DNA of 64,000 nucleotides from Asterias rubens (GCF_902459465.1 NC_047078.1:1150191-1214190), one strand, 5' to 3'. Positions 1 to 12,258 are shown, counted from the first letter of the stretch. Translations and numbers: made by a program. Notes: generated by a model from the letters alone, not told the origin.

Positions 1-158
1 CTTTTGACTGTGTTCTTTCTCTGTGACATTTGATACTCCTTAATATTAGCTGTGTCTCAGATCAATGCACAGTGAACAATATTTTGATTTATTCTAGGGG
101 GAAATCTCTTTTGCGTGGCACAATGCATTTTGCTCTGAGTGCTGGGCAAAAACTGTGA

Positions 159-272
159 GTCCTGGGGTAGATTTCACAAAGAGTTTAAAGAATTATCTTT
201 TTTTTTCGAGTTAGAACGAGCTAAAGAGTAGTCCTTAGTTAAGACTCTCTTTGTAAAATCTACCCCTAGGCA
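159..272. mobile_element. MITE-D copy (short palindromic element)
   Basis: Inverted termini GGGGTAGATTTCACAAAGAG and CTCTTTGTAAAATCTACCCC enclose a short palindromic core. It is about 115 bp long and has no coding capacity. A second copy is at 12081-12214 and an end fragment at about 22249-22292. Confidence 0.75.
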
Positions 273-2100
273 TGCCACCCAGCACCGCCCACAGTGGCTA
301 CAACACTGATACTGATGATAGGCCTAATAGACCGATCCGTTAAGCCCCGCCCCCGCCCCATTACATATTGACCATCACAATCCATTGCGCAACCAAAAGT
401 CCGCCAAATTAAGGTCCGACATGCGTGCATGTATGCTTGGCGCACGCGGCAGAGTTGTGCAGAATGGAATTGGAGAGGCGCACGTGTTCTTGCCCACTTG
501 TCTATTAGCAGAAAGAAATCCAGCAAAACCTGTAACTCTGAACTCGCCCCTTACTTTGAATCTTGTGTAAAGGTCATCTGTGTCTAGCGTATCTAAGATA
601 CTTGATGGTGTTGTTGTGGTTGGTCTAGATCCTGTGCTTGAAGGAACTTCATCCTGTAAAATAAAAAAAAAATGAACATGTAGTACGTACGTTAAACAGG
701 AGATCGTTGGTTCAAATCCCACTGCAGTCAATTGTTCTTGTTTGAACCTAAAACTACTTTAAACTTACCCAGTCTGTTTGAGTGTTTCGTTTGAGCGGTT
801 TATTATTTGGACAAAATGAACTCGCAATAATTGTGGCAAAAGGGCCCAATTCATTTCAAACTGTTTTTAAAATAGTTCTGAATTAACCACCCAGCCAACT
901 AAAGTTGAATCTAAATACTCCAAGAACAATGAGGTTCGTTCCGCTATTGTTTCAACGAGGAGACGTTAGAATTTATTCTAACTAAAAAAATAAAACTTTT
1001 TTAAAACGAATTAATTAAAAAATACGGGTCGAAAAATACCAAATCTAAAATTAGGTTATTGTTAAAACCGTGTGTTCTACTTTTGTACTCACAGTACTGG
1101 CAGTATTAACCCATTTACTTATGAATGCTGTTGTAAAATAATATATACAGAAGTAGGCCTACGTCCTGCTAAAACTATTATCAATTTTGGCAATGCTAGA
1201 TTTTCTTGCACATTTTTGTATGTACGTCCGTATGTCGCCGTCATGGCCGTTCGGTTTGTTGTTGAGCCTTGTTGAGTGACAAGGCATTTTTGCCCGACAC
1301 TCAAAACGCACCTTTAGTGGCAGAAAAAATCACCATTGAAGAAACAAATTCATATAAAAGTACGCCTTATGTTTTTGTATCAAGCAGGCTACTAAATTTA
1401 CATTTATTTATGCAAGAACTAGACAAAAATTACAAATTTTGTACCTTGTCTTTATTAGAAACTGTGATCCCGATTTCTTCCATGTTGCTTGTTGCATGTC
1501 AGAGGTCAAGCCCTTTCAAAATAACTGTAGATGTTAAATTTAATCTTTTCATATACATTTATAAACTTACTTTACAATTAAATAATTAAAAATATCTAAC
1601 AATATTATCAAATAATTTGATTATGAAGATATAAAACTATTTTAATACGTTCGTTTTTATACAATAAAATACAGTTTTGGAAAGACACCGGTTCGTTGAT
1701 GACTTAGGACAGACGGCTGTTTTATGATGACATTCTTCACCGTCTGAGGCTTTTAAGGAAGTGGATTCAAAAGAGGGCGCTATCAGACGAACATAGTGTT
1801 CACGGTGTTGCCTATTATTGTGCTTCTTACACAGAATAATAATTATTGTAATTGTTAGATTCATTATAAGAATCTTTGGAAAAGAGTACATTATATAAAT
1901 CCATAGCTAACTCTCTTTGAGTGAACAAGGGCCTTGTCGAAGGCAACTTGTAAAGCTTTAGCAACTTTTGAAGGGTGGGGGACACAATCAAACGTCCCCC
2001 GTGTTCTTGACCAGCTCAACTATGCAAAGTGTCCCGAGGGGCATCAATCCTGGGGTAACGGATGACACCGCTTTCGGAAGGGTGGGAGTGTCCCCCTCCC
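272..2100. other. Gene-free stretch
   Basis: No convincing exon on either strand. It includes a tRNA B-box-like GGTTCAAATCCC near 709-720, probably a SINE relic. At about 1764-1815 there is a fragment of a repeat carrying GATTCAAAAGAGGGCGCTAT, also found near 9430 and 38570. The remainder is AT-rich and featureless. Confidence 0.5.
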
Positions 2101-2102
2101 CC

Positions 2103-2385
2103 TCAAAATTGGCCTAAGATTGCACCACAAAGCATCTTAAATGCAAAATTTTACCGGGCCCTTCAGCGGGCCCGGACCCACGCAGAACACTCGCCTGCTC
2201 ACTATTGACAGATTTGCCCCTAAAAATTCGTGTCATAGATTCACACCTGAAGATGCCGTTAAACCCGAAAGGTTCTACTACTGCACACATTTTAAAGGCT
2301 TTATGTGGTTCATTCATATGCCCGTTATTGGCCAAAGATTGAACCACATCACGAGCATCTAAAATGCAAATTAATTTGTATTTCC
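2103..2385. repeat. Direct repeat pair flanking a 200-bp core
   Basis: A segment of about 45 bases (AAGATTGCACCACAAAGCAT and onward to the CCGGGCCC part) recurs about 217 bases later (AAGATTGAACCACATCACGA...ATGCAAATT...CCCGG). This looks like a local duplication or a repeat of unknown class. Confidence 0.4.
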
Positions 2386-2458
2386 CCCGGTCATCATGAG
2401 TGGGCCCCGGATCCCAGGCCGTGTAAGGCTTCGCGTTCGGGTCAATTGCATGCTCGAT

Positions 2459-2722
2459 CTTAAAAGGAACACGTTGCGTAGGATCGGCCTAGTTGGTCTT
2501 TGAAAAGCGTGTTTAGCCGTTTGTTATGAAATGCACATGGGTAAAAGGATGTTGTAAAAGTAGAATACAATGATCCACACAAACATGCCTCGAAATTGCA
2601 CGGTTTTCCTTTTACCTCGTCGACTTATGACAGTCTGCCATATGGGAGTCAAAATTTTGACTCCAATAAATAGCTGACCGTGTTGGTTCGCACAGTAAAA
2701 CATAAATCGACGTAATTTTGGC
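2459..2722. mobile_element. MITE-B copy, right end missing
   Basis: Keeps the left terminus (TTAAAAGGAACACGTTGCG), the TGATCCACACAAACATGCCT segment and the central hairpin around GGGAGTCAAAATTTTGACTCC. The right arm is lost after the AAACATAAATCGACG point. Confidence 0.7.
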
Positions 2723-2797
2723 ATTCAGAGAGTCGGTGTAATGGAAGCTTGTTCTATGGTTCCCACGGCGTGGAGCAATCGGGACGTAAACCTTTTT

Positions 2798-2902
2798 GAG
2801 TTCAAATTTTCACAGGTTTGTTATTTTGTGCATAATTGCTGAAATACACCAAGTGAGAAGACTGGTCTTTGACAATTACCAATAGTGTCCAGATGTCTTT
2901 AA
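2798..2902. mobile_element. MITE-A end fragment
   Basis: About 105 bases with TTTTCACAGGTTTGTTATTT and GACAATTACCAATAGTGTCC, ending in TTAA. Only one arm is present. Confidence 0.7.
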
Positions 2903-3269
2903 GCATCCTGAACAATAATTTTCCTGTGTGGAAATTCGCAAAACTTTGGGAATTATTACAACCTTTTTGGTCCAAAAGTGACGTCATAATTTGACGAAAA
3001 AACGTTGATTTCAGCAAATAAAATATTAGTGACGGAGTTCAAATTTGCACCAGCACACTCAGGTGCCTATCCGCAAGAAGTAATCGCGCAAATTTGGCTT
3101 TTCGGGGTGGCTTGGTGCAAATCGGCCAAGTTTACTTACCTATATACCGCTTCTTCTGCATCTTTTCGCTAATAACTATTATGAACTCGTTGTGTCATGT
3201 CTCATGTTCGTCTGCCCTTTTGTTTGTTTCGTTAAAACGACCCCATACTCTATGTATTTCATCTGTTAC

Positions 3270-3565
3270 TAGACACTGGACACTATTGGTAATTGTCAAC
3301 CAGTCTTCTCACTTGGTGTATCTCAATACTATGCAAATAAACAACGTTGTAAACATTTGAGCTCAATATTTGGTCGCCGACATTGCGAGAAAAAAATGGA
3401 AGAAAAAACGCCCTTGTCGCACAAATTGTTTGCTTTCAGATGCTTGATTTCGAGAAGTCAAATTCTGAGGTCTCGAAATCAAATTCGTGGAAAATTACTT
3501 CTTTCTCGAAAACTACGATACTTCAGAGGGAACCGATCCTCACAATGTTTTATACTATCAAGTAA
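3270..3565. mobile_element. MITE-A copy, right end truncated
   Basis: Left arm, central hairpin (TTGATTTCGAGA...TCTCGAAATCAA) and most of the right arm are present. The copy breaks off after TTTTATACTATCAAGT. Confidence 0.75.
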
Positions 3566-4198
3566 TAATTGTTGATATATATCATGGAAGTATGGAAATA
3601 AAAATTGTGTATACTTTTAACTGAATTGAAAAAAAAAAATGTCAAACGTGTTGGAGCATTTCCAATCTAAGCAACGTGAGAAAAGAAACATACATGACAC
3701 TTCACACATTATTATTACGGACAATTCGAAGGCTTAATCTATTACATTTCACAGAGAGTTATTTACATGTCTCTTTTGTATGATATGATTCTAAAAACCT
3801 TACAAAATAATTATAATTTAGCAAATGATTACGAATCCTTCAAGTAGCCTTGGTGTCAAGACGGCCCAGTTGTATAAACAGAGTCGCGGCAAGAGGGCGC
3901 TCTCATCTCACGAACTGCTTCACAGCACCACTGGCTGTTCGTGTGGTTGTACCGCCCCGATCAGGACTGCTACGACTACTACAGAGGCAAGCATCCTGAG
4001 GCCAAGACTAATTTCAAAACAGAAACAATAACAATACAAAATTGAACTATCTTTGCAAACGCCGATGGGTATTTTAAATACATCACCACTTAAGGATGCT
4101 TAGGGTTTGAATAGATGGATTGCACATGACGTCATTAAACACCATGTTTGATGAAATGTGCACTTACTAGTGACTAAAGGCTATCATTGGTTGAGAGA

Positions 4199-4345
4199 TG
4201 TGCAAAGTGCGTACACGCGTGAACTGCTGGACTTGTGGACAAGTCGTTAAATCGGCCCCACGCACTGAGATAGTGCTCTCGCGAGATCACTGCTCTCGCG
4301 CGAACTGATGGCTCGACTGTCCACAAGTCTAGTGAACTGCTAATT
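4199..4345. repeat. Imperfect inverted repeat
   Basis: GAACTGCTGGACTTGTGGAC near 4220 pairs with GTCCACAAGTCTAGTGAAC near 4318. Between them are TCTCGCGAGA and CTCTCGCGCG. Probably a small foldback element. Confidence 0.5.
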
Positions 4346-4538
4346 TGAAACACATTATGCAATTAGGTGCCTAAGATTGTACATGCCTAGTTTTACTGTA
4401 GCTTGTATTAACTTTAGCTTAACACAATCATGCTCAGCAGAAACATGTTACCAACGAAATAAAATACATAGGAATACATTATTAGGATATACCCCACGGA
4501 TTGGTATAGAGGCTTTAGTAAATAAATATGCAAGGCCT

Positions 4539-4935
4539 TTAAAGACCCTGGACACTATTGGTAATTGCCAAAGACTAGTCTTCTCACTTGCTGTATCTCA
4601 ACACTATGCATACATATAATAAACCTGTGAAAATTTGAGCTCAATCGGTCATCGAAGTTGCGAGATAATAATGAAAGAAAAAAACAACCTTGTCACATGG
4701 AGTTGTGTGCTTTCAGATGCTTGATTTCGAGACCCCAGAATCTAACTCTGAGGTCTCGAAATCAAATTCGTGGAAAATTACTGCTTTCTCGAAAACTACT
4801 CCACGTCAGAGGGAGCCGTTTCTCACAATGTTTTATACTCCCAACCTCTCCCCATTACTCGTTACCAAGTAAGGTTTATGCTAATACTTATTTTGAGTAA
4901 TTACCAATAGTGCCCGGCCCATACACTGCCTTTAA
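4539..4935. mobile_element. MITE-A, near-complete copy
   Basis: TTAA to TTAA, 397 bp. The right terminus has an 8-base insertion (GCCCGGCCCATACACTGCC) compared with other copies. Confidence 0.85.
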
Positions 4936-4999
4936 GCAAAATTAGTGTAGTGTGCTAAACATTTTTAGTTCCTGCAAATGTTCTCAAGTAAACAGTATT

Positions 5000-5117
5000 C
5001 GGAGATTTTCGAACGCTAGATGGCAGCATACTTATCAGGTATATTCCCACAGTTTCCGTTGTTTTGAGCATGCGCACATTACCAATAACAATGGAGTCTG
5101 CTGCCACCTATCGTCCA
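5000..5117. mobile_element. MITE-E copy, 3' of GT92 gene 1
   Basis: Inverted arms GAACGCTAGATGGCAGCATA and GTCTGCTGCCACCTATCGTC around the shared core CATGCGCACATTACC. It ends about 60 bases beyond the GT92 gene 1 stop codon, so it may lie in its 3' UTR. Confidence 0.7.
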
Positions 5118-5178
5118 AAAGTCACCCATTCGCGTTACGTTACCCGAACATGCATAGTAAACTTACACAATCGTTTCT

Positions 5179-6546
5179 TTACGAATATCTGTTTAGTTTA
5201 CTAGCTCTTACAAGGTCTCTGAGCCTAAGCATTGACTTGTCTCTGACGTTAAAGTCTGGCAAAGCGAATCGTATTGCCCTTGGGTTATCCACGCGGTAGT
5301 GAACCATTCGAAGCTCAGTGTAAGGGTCGGCAGAAATGACATTGCCCCCAAGCTTTACATTATGGATTTTAAAATAGTGGACATTAATCGGCCGTAGGAT
5401 GTTTTTATCATGTCCTGTGTTCTGAAGTGTTGGTTCTTTTGAGCGCCAAAGATTACGCGTAATGGCTGAATCCCCGATTGGCGTGATGTACTCTGGGTGC
5501 CCGAAGAACCAGTTTTGGATCCGCAGTCCTGCGAGATTTTGCAAAGTCTCGTCTTCTTGGAGGTAGTCTGTTATGAGAGGGCGCTTGGCGTCCATTGGCT
5601 GGATATACTCGTCGACGTCAATCTTCATCATCCAATCAACGTCGTACTTGTGACGCCAGATGCAGTCGTTCTCATGCGCGATCTGAACCTCAAGGTATGT
5701 TTTATATTGGGAGACACTGTGTGACCAGGGTATGACAGTCACGAAGCCCTGCTTTACATGTTCATGGACTGTTTGTGGTAGTTTTGTTACCTCTTCTCTC
5801 TCGTTGTCATAGATATAGACGTGCTCTACTCCCACATAGCGGTGGAAATCCAACCATTCCGGGATGAAGCTGTCCGATGATTTGACCATCGTGCACACCG
5901 CAAGTCGGTACTGTTTCTCCGGCGTGACACCTGATGTGCACACGGTCAAATTTGTGTAGGAGTTTTCGCTCCCGGCTCTGCGAAGGTTCATCTGAAAGTA
6001 CGCCCTCCAGCGGTAGCGTTCCGGAAGAGGACACGTGATCACAACTACATATTGAGGCATGTAACCAAAGCTTCGTTTATCGTCAATGATTGGTTCGCTT
6101 ATAGTCTGGTTCCCGTCTGGAAACTCGCACAGAAATAATTCCTTGTGCCACTGATGTTTTCGGAACTTCAATCCGACGAAAACCACCGAACCAGCGATCG
6201 GGTCAGCGAATACAGAGTGGACATCCGGCAGTTCCGGGTGCTGAAGTTTATCTTTCAAAAAACATGAGTAGTCACGTGGAATGGCGTATCTGTACATCGA
6301 TTGATTCATTTCTTTGTACTTATCGGAGACTTTCTCGTCCAATACGGTGTTAGATTTCCACCAGTCTCTCCAAGTACTCTTCTTGTCCGGTAGGGTGTCA
6401 ACATGTACTCCAATGTGCATGTTGAAATCGGCGTCGTAGTCGTAGATACCACCTGATGAGGTCATCATGACGTAGATAAACAGCGCCATCGACGACAACA
6501 GACCGGCAAGGAGGAGATTCTGAGTGTGCAACCGCCTTCGAATCAT
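5179..6546 (-). CDS. GT92-family (DUF23) glycosyltransferase, type II membrane protein (gene 1)
   Basis: Single uninterrupted reading frame of 455 residues. The N-terminus is short and basic (MIRRR), followed by one hydrophobic segment at about residues 11-30, the layout of a type II Golgi enzyme. A lumenal stem follows. The catalytic part at about 215-440 shows the GT92 landmarks: CTMVK at 218-222, IYDNE at 245-249, and the metal-binding D-V-D-E at 310-313 inside WMMKIDVDEY. The blocks RIQNWFFGH and NTGHDKNILRP follow. GT92 enzymes of animals include galactosyltransferases acting on N-glycan core fucose (worm GALT-1); donor and acceptor here cannot be read from sequence. It diverges from the two other copies in the window at both ends. 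Length is usual for the family. The palindromic repeat MITE-E ends about 60 bases beyond the stop codon. A weak acceptor (ccatagcag) lies about 25 bases before the ATG, so a 5' UTR intron is possible. Confidence 0.93.
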   Translation of the reverse strand: MIRRRLHTQNLLLAGLLSSMALFIYVMMTSSGGIYDYDADFNMHIGVHVDTLPDKKSTWRDWWKSNTVLDEKVSDKYKEMNQSMYRYAIPRDYSCFLKDKLQHPELPDVHSVFADPIAGSVVFVGLKFRKHQWHKELFLCEFPDGNQTISEPIIDDKRSFGYMPQYVVVITCPLPERYRWRAYFQMNLRRAGSENSYTNLTVCTSGVTPEKQYRLAVCTMVKSSDSFIPEWLDFHRYVGVEHVYIYDNEREEVTKLPQTVHEHVKQGFVTVIPWSHSVSQYKTYLEVQIAHENDCIWRHKYDVDWMMKIDVDEYIQPMDAKRPLITDYLQEDETLQNLAGLRIQNWFFGHPEYITPIGDSAITRNLWRSKEPTLQNTGHDKNILRPINVHYFKIHNVKLGGNVISADPYTELRMVHYRVDNPRAIRFALPDFNVRDKSMLRLRDLVRASKLNRYS

Positions 6547-7134
6547 CTTTGAAGCTTCTCTCTATTTTCTGCTATGGAATCATAAAGACACTAGACCAAC
6601 ATGTTAAAATGTCTGACGCACTAATTTTTCAAAACGATGTTATTGTTTGACTCGGGGTGGGGTTTGAACGGGCTACCATTGGCTTCAATCACTGCAACAC
6701 ATCTGCTAGGATTCCAGAGAGAAGCACTGCCAGCTATAAGAGGGATGGAACTTCAAACCTCTCTCAGGATAAATTACAATGTCACCTTCTTATAAGAACA
6801 ATCTTGACAGAACAAGGACAGAGCACAATATTGCAACCCAGCACCCTCTCCAGCACAGCAGCAATGCTTTTAGGAGAGTACACCATGTAAGATGCAATAG
6901 GGGTGATGTTGAGTGATGCTATAATGTTGCCACCACTCTAAAATGTCAATAGATAAAACCATAAAACTGACGGTGATGATAGTCTAATAAAGATATGCCA
7001 ATCGGAAACTTTTATCAGTGTCGTGTATTGCCCACAATTAAGGTTGATCTGATTAGGGTATATCCGGTAGGAACTATTCCCTTGAGGTGTTTGCTCTGGT
7101 GACTGCAAGGGTGGAATACTAAGTAGCTCTACTT
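6547..7134. other. Upstream region of GT92 gene 1
   Basis: Expected to hold the leader and promoter of the minus-strand GT92 gene 1, but no TATA box or firm splice donor can be picked out. No repeat recognised. Confidence 0.3.
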
Positions 7135-7480
7135 TTAAAGGCACTGGACACTATTGGTAATTGTCAAAGACCAGTATTCTCACTTGTTGTATCCAAACAT
7201 ATGCATAAAATAACAAACCTGTGAAAATTTTGACTCAGTTGGTCACCGAAGTTGAGAGATAAAGGGAAAGAAAAAACACCCTTGTTGCATAAACGTGTGT
7301 TCCTACAGATGCAAATGGCTTCAGGCCTGAAATATTTTATTACTTTGAGTGAGAAATTACTTTTGTTTCAACAACTACGTTACTTCAGAGGGAACCGTTT
7401 CTCACAAACAGCTCTACATTGCTCGTTACCAAGTAAGTTTTGTATAACAGTAATTATTTTTGAGTGTCAAGTGCCCTTAA
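7135..7480. mobile_element. MITE-A, diverged copy with collapsed centre
   Basis: Ends TTAAAGGCACTGGACACTAT and GTGCCCTTAA are intact. The central hairpin is largely replaced by GGCTTCAGGCCTGAAATATT. Confidence 0.75.
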
Positions 7481-8089
7481 AACAATAAGGCAACACAAAA
7501 CATCATCAGCCAGATTGATTGGTTGTTTGATCCACATAATGATTATACCCACGCTGATTACAATGGGAGGTATTTTGCAGGATTGATATAAGGATTAAAC
7601 AAAAGTAGTTGTTTAAGTTTAATCTAAACTGACTGATTATGAAGTGCAAACCAGAGCCATTTTGTTATGTGAAAAGTTTCCCCTCTTAAACGAAGTCATG
7701 TTCGGAAAAACTGTTTCTGAAAACCTACACAAACAGCTGGTTTCGGTTGAGAAAAATAAGTTGTAGATTGTGCGTGGTTTTGCACTACTTGCTCCTGCTC
7801 CTGACTCACACAACAGATTCAGCCCAAATTTTCACAGGTTGCTATTTTATGAATGGTTGATCACACGAATTATGAACACTGTATGCGACAACCTTGTCAG
7901 CTCTACCAATCCTGTATACTTTAACCAGAATAATGCAAAGATTATGGTGAGTGGTGTCAGTACCAACTCGACCTGCGAATTCCAAGAAAATACCGGTACA
8001 CAAAGCTGTTCACGTCCAATTGATTTGGATCCGGTTTTGATTCAAGTTTAACAACTAGCAGAGTCCATTTCAAAAGATGCACCAACAAG

Positions 8090-8480
8090 ACATACTTCAG
8101 AGTGTGACATTCCTGCTTATTTGGTTCCATTCAAAACAGGAAATTGTTTGAGTTGACAGTAATGAAGACAGATGTATCGAACTGTCGACAGATGCGTACC
8201 AGAGGGTCCCACCAGAGAGTCCCGAGATTATATCCTCCCAGCAATTTATGACATTCAAAGTTCGACAGTCTTGCTTATCCGGTTCCCTTAAAACAGTAAG
8301 GTGTTTTTGATGTGTAATGAAGACAGATGTGTACCGAAGAGTCACTTTCACGAGAATGTTTCATTTCAGCGAAGTATGACATTCAAAGTGCAGTATTGGT
8401 TATTCCAAACAACACTCGTGTTGGTGACATTGTAACCAAAGTCAAGAGAAGTATCGAACTGTCGACAGTCATACAATGCG
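8090..8480. repeat. Degenerate tandem repeats
   Basis: TAATGAAGACAGATGTGTAC-like, TATGACATTCAAAGT-like and ATCGAACTGTCGACAG-like segments recur in the same order two to three times. No reading frame persists across the units. Confidence 0.5.
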
Positions 8481-8499
8481 GAAGATGTTCGACAGCGGT

Positions 8500-9980
8500 C
8501 GAAGACGATGCCATACACAGTATTCACTCATTGTAGCGGCAATGGGCTTTGTGTGGTGACCGACAAGTAGTCGATGATGAAACCAGGTTGAACACCAGTA
8601 TGTCAGCGTGTCGACTAATTTCGGTAAAATGTCAAGCCTTGATTGGTAGCAAGTAGAAGAATCCCGCATTCAACAAAACTCAAAGTACATCATAACAACT
8701 GTACAGCTGATCAGGAACTACGAGCTTTGACATCACACAGTTCAAATTCAGCCTCCGAACGATCACACAATAATCATAATGTGCCAACACTACCAAATAG
8801 CACTGTACAAAAAATAATCATGTCATGCCCACACTCTACCCAAAGCACTATAAAATATACAAACATGTTGTACCTCACACTGTGTTCCCTATGACGTCAG
8901 GGCGGGCCAGCTATCTATAGCCGTACCCAAAAAGTAAATTTCAAGAGTTGAAGTACCGGTAAACCACCTTTTGGAATGGGGGAGGGCGCGTTTAGTAAAC
9001 CTAGCAACCGACTATTGTAAAGTTACTATGCACTATGTAAAGTTTACAATTCACCATTTTGGCAGTCGCAAACACCCCAATGTGGACTTTGACCCCTGAT
9101 ACCGTCCGTCCTGCACATCCCTTTCAGTTTATGTTTAGTATTTATATCCGGACAGCATGATATTCAAGGACTTGGTATATTAAGTCAATGTTAATAGCCC
9201 AAAATGCACAATCGTCACCTGAAAATATACAATGAATCTTTGAAAACCGTCTGTATAATAAAATAAAAAAAATCAAGCTGCCAAGATGGACGCAATGTCC
9301 CAACCATGCCAGGTTTTATAGTTGTGATAATAATAATATAAACAAAAACATAACAACATGAGGGTTGCCGGTGCCCGAGATTTTGTCCCCAATTTTGGGA
9401 ACAAAATAATAATAATAGGCTGGAGGAGTTGATTCAAAATAGGGCGCTATGAGAAGAAATTTGTACACAGTTTGCCGTAGTGGGAGGGGGGGGGGGGCTA
9501 GCCAGAATCTCATGCTACATCGGTGTTGCTAGAACTCGGATTTCACCCAGTCCTTTCCTTTAGAAACAATTTATTTTCTGTAACACGTGGGCATCAAAGC
9601 CCTTTATCGACAAGTTCTCAAAGCTTGGTCTGATCGAAGGTTGGTTTGTGAGTTTATGGTTTCTGACGTCACACTTCGAGGCTCGTGAATATAACGCCAG
9701 AGATTGGTCTCTAGCCTACGTCAAGATCCTGACGGATAAGGACAGGGGACCAGACAGGGGACCAGTCTAGTTTATGAGCTGCTATGGCCCTGCCCTTAAC
9801 ATTCTGCCAGAGCGGATTATGTAGTTTGAACTATATGTGGCGTGAATTGAGCAAGATACCGGCCATTGGGATCTGCTAGTTCCTGACAGTTGTACCTTTG
9901 ACCTTGCATATCATAACACTCTGTGTTGGTTTGGCAGTTATGTGCGTCACTAACCCTTGTCTATCCAATGAAACCATTGG
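8500..9980. other. Gene-free stretch
   Basis: No convincing exons. Holds a fragment of the GAGGGCGCTAT repeat near 9423-9540 with a poly-G run, and a direct GGGGACCAGACAGGGGACCAG doublet near 9745. Confidence 0.4.
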
Positions 9981-10026
9981 GTTTGCGAGACCAGTGCCTC
10001 TCTTTATCCCGTAGGTAAAGATGGCT

Positions 10027-10292
10027 ATACTGGGTGCGTTCAATTTATAGTTTTCCCTGTGTCGACCCCGTGGTTCTCACTCGGCTGAGCCCCTGTCGAC
10101 AAGAGCTAATCGAACGATCACTCGCCCTCTAATGTGACGTCATGCACCTCGGGTCACCCCCAAGTTACCCGTCCCGCAAGCAGGGAACTGGGGGCTGACC
10201 CGGGTGAGCCCCTGGAATGACGTCAAAGCTATTTGAACGTAGAGGGGCAGACCGGGGTAGACACGGGGAAGCTAATCCAACCGCACCCATAG
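10027..10292. mobile_element. MITE-K copy, long form
   Basis: Ends CTGGGTGCGTTCAATTTATA and GGAAGCTAATCCAACCGCAC, CCATAG. Inner arms carry TGTGTCGACCCCG and GGTAGACACGGGG. The body is GC-rich; frames through it on both strands are not genes. Confidence 0.65.
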
Positions 10293-11280
10293 TTTCAATT
10301 CTTTTACCCACTACTCTCCTCTTGTACAAAGGCAACCTGAGAAAACCTCTAAGAATTCCTAAGATTCCAAGGACACAATGGAGACACACGTCGCTATACC
10401 TAAAAGATAGGGGAGACGGGCGAGCACGTCTTTGTTTGCACCCCCTATACCATTACTTTTACATTTAATTTCTATTTTACACTTCTTCCCTATGTTTTGT
10501 TGACTACAATCTTACAATAACATCCAAAATCTCAAAATAGCGTGCCCCATTAACTGCAACATTTTCGTATTGAATGTCACCACTCTGTCATGGTATAAAC
10601 TACTCCTAATATTTCCTTTGAATGGATGTTACCACATTTTGTGTCTTGTGCGATTGTTAACTTAAATGCTAACAATGCACGCAAGAGGGATTTTGGCGGT
10701 AAAGTCTTGGACGAAACTTGCTGTCTATTGTCTGTATTATAGAAACGGAAATAGACCCAAATTCCATTCTGTGCGAGGTCCATCGGGGGAAAAACGGGGG
10801 GAAAAAATCACCTTTTTTCGCTATTTTTCTTGTAATAAAAATATGAAATCAAGAAAATCGTGTGTTATGTTACACTGTGTTGCATATTTCTTACCAGGTG
10901 AGGGGACATCTGATATGCTGTCCTGTCCCTTTCAGTCTAAAAAGTGAGGGGGCATGTCCCCCTGCTCCCCCCACCCATCGACGCCCTCGTGTAAGGGTCG
11001 AAAACAAACAATTTATTGGCCGTTATCGTCAGACAAAACTGACAAAATAATCACCCACATCTTCCATTCGTCTTTAGCAAACACTTTGTATTGCATAAGT
11101 CTGTAAACTCAATTTGTGACGTGTTTCACTGCCAATGTGCAAATATATTTTGTAGATAATTCTATAATCGGAACAGCTGTAGACTACGTGTTTAACATAC
11201 CAGCACTGGATAGCATGCATGACTGACTAAGCACGATGTTGGCTAGTGTGAACAGTATTACAAAACACTGCGTTGTCACA
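10293..11280. other. Gene-free stretch
   Basis: Short frames on both strands, none with a recognisable motif. The G/C-rich patch near 10940-10985 (TCCCCCTGCTCCCCCCACCC) is low complexity. Confidence 0.4.
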
Positions 11281-11300
11281 CCCCTATTTTCTCGGTGCAG

Positions 11301-11468
11301 AGCGGCTTCGCACCGTGGACCGGGGACTCACACACCGGGGCTCAGTTGGAACATACCGGGGCTGGGTCGGTGATACGCTACCGTCGTTTGGGGCTGGTTT
11401 ACGGTTGTAGCTTCGTTGCTGATGATACGCCCGAATTGTTCTCACCGGTGATCAAGAGCTACAATCAT
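11301..11468 (+). other. Candidate orphan exon
   Basis: A 168-base GC-rich island in AT-rich surroundings, preceded by a pyrimidine-rich acceptor (ctattttctcggtgcag, ending 11300) and followed by CAT|GTAAGT at 11468/11469. Read in phase 0 it is 56 open codons (SGFAPWTGDSHTGAQLEHTG...); the other two frames contain stops. No domain is recognised and there is no ATG inside the open frame. It may be a coding exon of an unrecognised gene or a 5' UTR exon of GT92 gene 2. If joined to the 15041 acceptor the frame would stop at once (GGC TGA). Confidence 0.35.
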
Positions 11469-11686
11469 GTAAGTGACATCAAACTAAATCAGTAATCAAT
11501 GATCTTTAATATAAAGAGATTATTTGTTAAATAGAAAGTGATCAGTTTCTGGCAAGGTACAACATAAACTCCTCTGTATTTTTGTCATGTCCGGTGAAAG
11601 TGAACAAAGGAACGGCAGTCAGTTCAACCATAGGGGTAAGTGATCTGAAATGTTGTTGAGCATTCATGCTAACACACATCGGTAGG

Positions 11687-11812
11687 AAAAGTTTCCGTAT
11701 GGCGCCCCCACTTTTTCATTCGATATGAAATAATATAGTATCTAATTTACCTCAATGAGATATCCCTTTTTGTAAAAATGAGTGAAAAGGTGGTGGCGCC
11801 AGTATCCCATCG
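11687..11812. mobile_element. MITE-F copy
   Basis: About 126 bp. Arms GTTTCCGTATGGCGCCCCCA and GGTGGTGGCGCCAGTATCCC enclose CAATGAGATATCCCTTTTTG. The centre is AT-rich (ATATGAAATAATATAGTATC). Confidence 0.75.
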
Positions 11813-12080
11813 GTATATGGGTTAAAACCAAGAATTAATATTCTTTATCCCGATGCAAATTTAACATCTGTTAATACTTTTTCCCTTGCCTACACCCCGA
11901 TTTTGAAAGGGTTTTGATACCTTTTGCAGATCAAGTTTTTGGCCATGACATGAATCCCTACTCACTGTGAATGAAGATATAGTTTACATGTAGAAGTTTC
12001 AGCTTCATTAGTCCTTACATTTTTTAGAACAACAAATCAAAGAGCAATGTTTTCAGCAGAGTTGCGTAAATACCAGTACT

Positions 12081-12214
12081 GGGGTGGACTTTCACAAAGA
12101 GTAAGGACTAGTCCTAGGAGATGTTAAAATAGTATGGGTAGTCCTAAGTTAGGACGAGTAATTCGTCCTAAAGTCGAGTTAAGACTAGTCTTACCTCTTT
12201 GTGAAATCTACACC
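12081..12214. mobile_element. MITE-D copy, longest
   Basis: Begins GGGGTGGACTTTCACAAAGA and ends TCTTTGTGAAATCTACACCC, with internal GGACTAGTCC and repeated TAGTCCTAA half-sites that fold back on each other. Confidence 0.75.
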
Positions 12215-12258
12215 CGATAATCACGTTGTAAGTGCTAAAATAATATTCGTTTCCTTAG

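Noticed and set aside
10165-10468. Overlapping GC-rich frames on both strands
   Set aside because: They lie largely in and beside the palindromic MITE-K copy and mirror each other.
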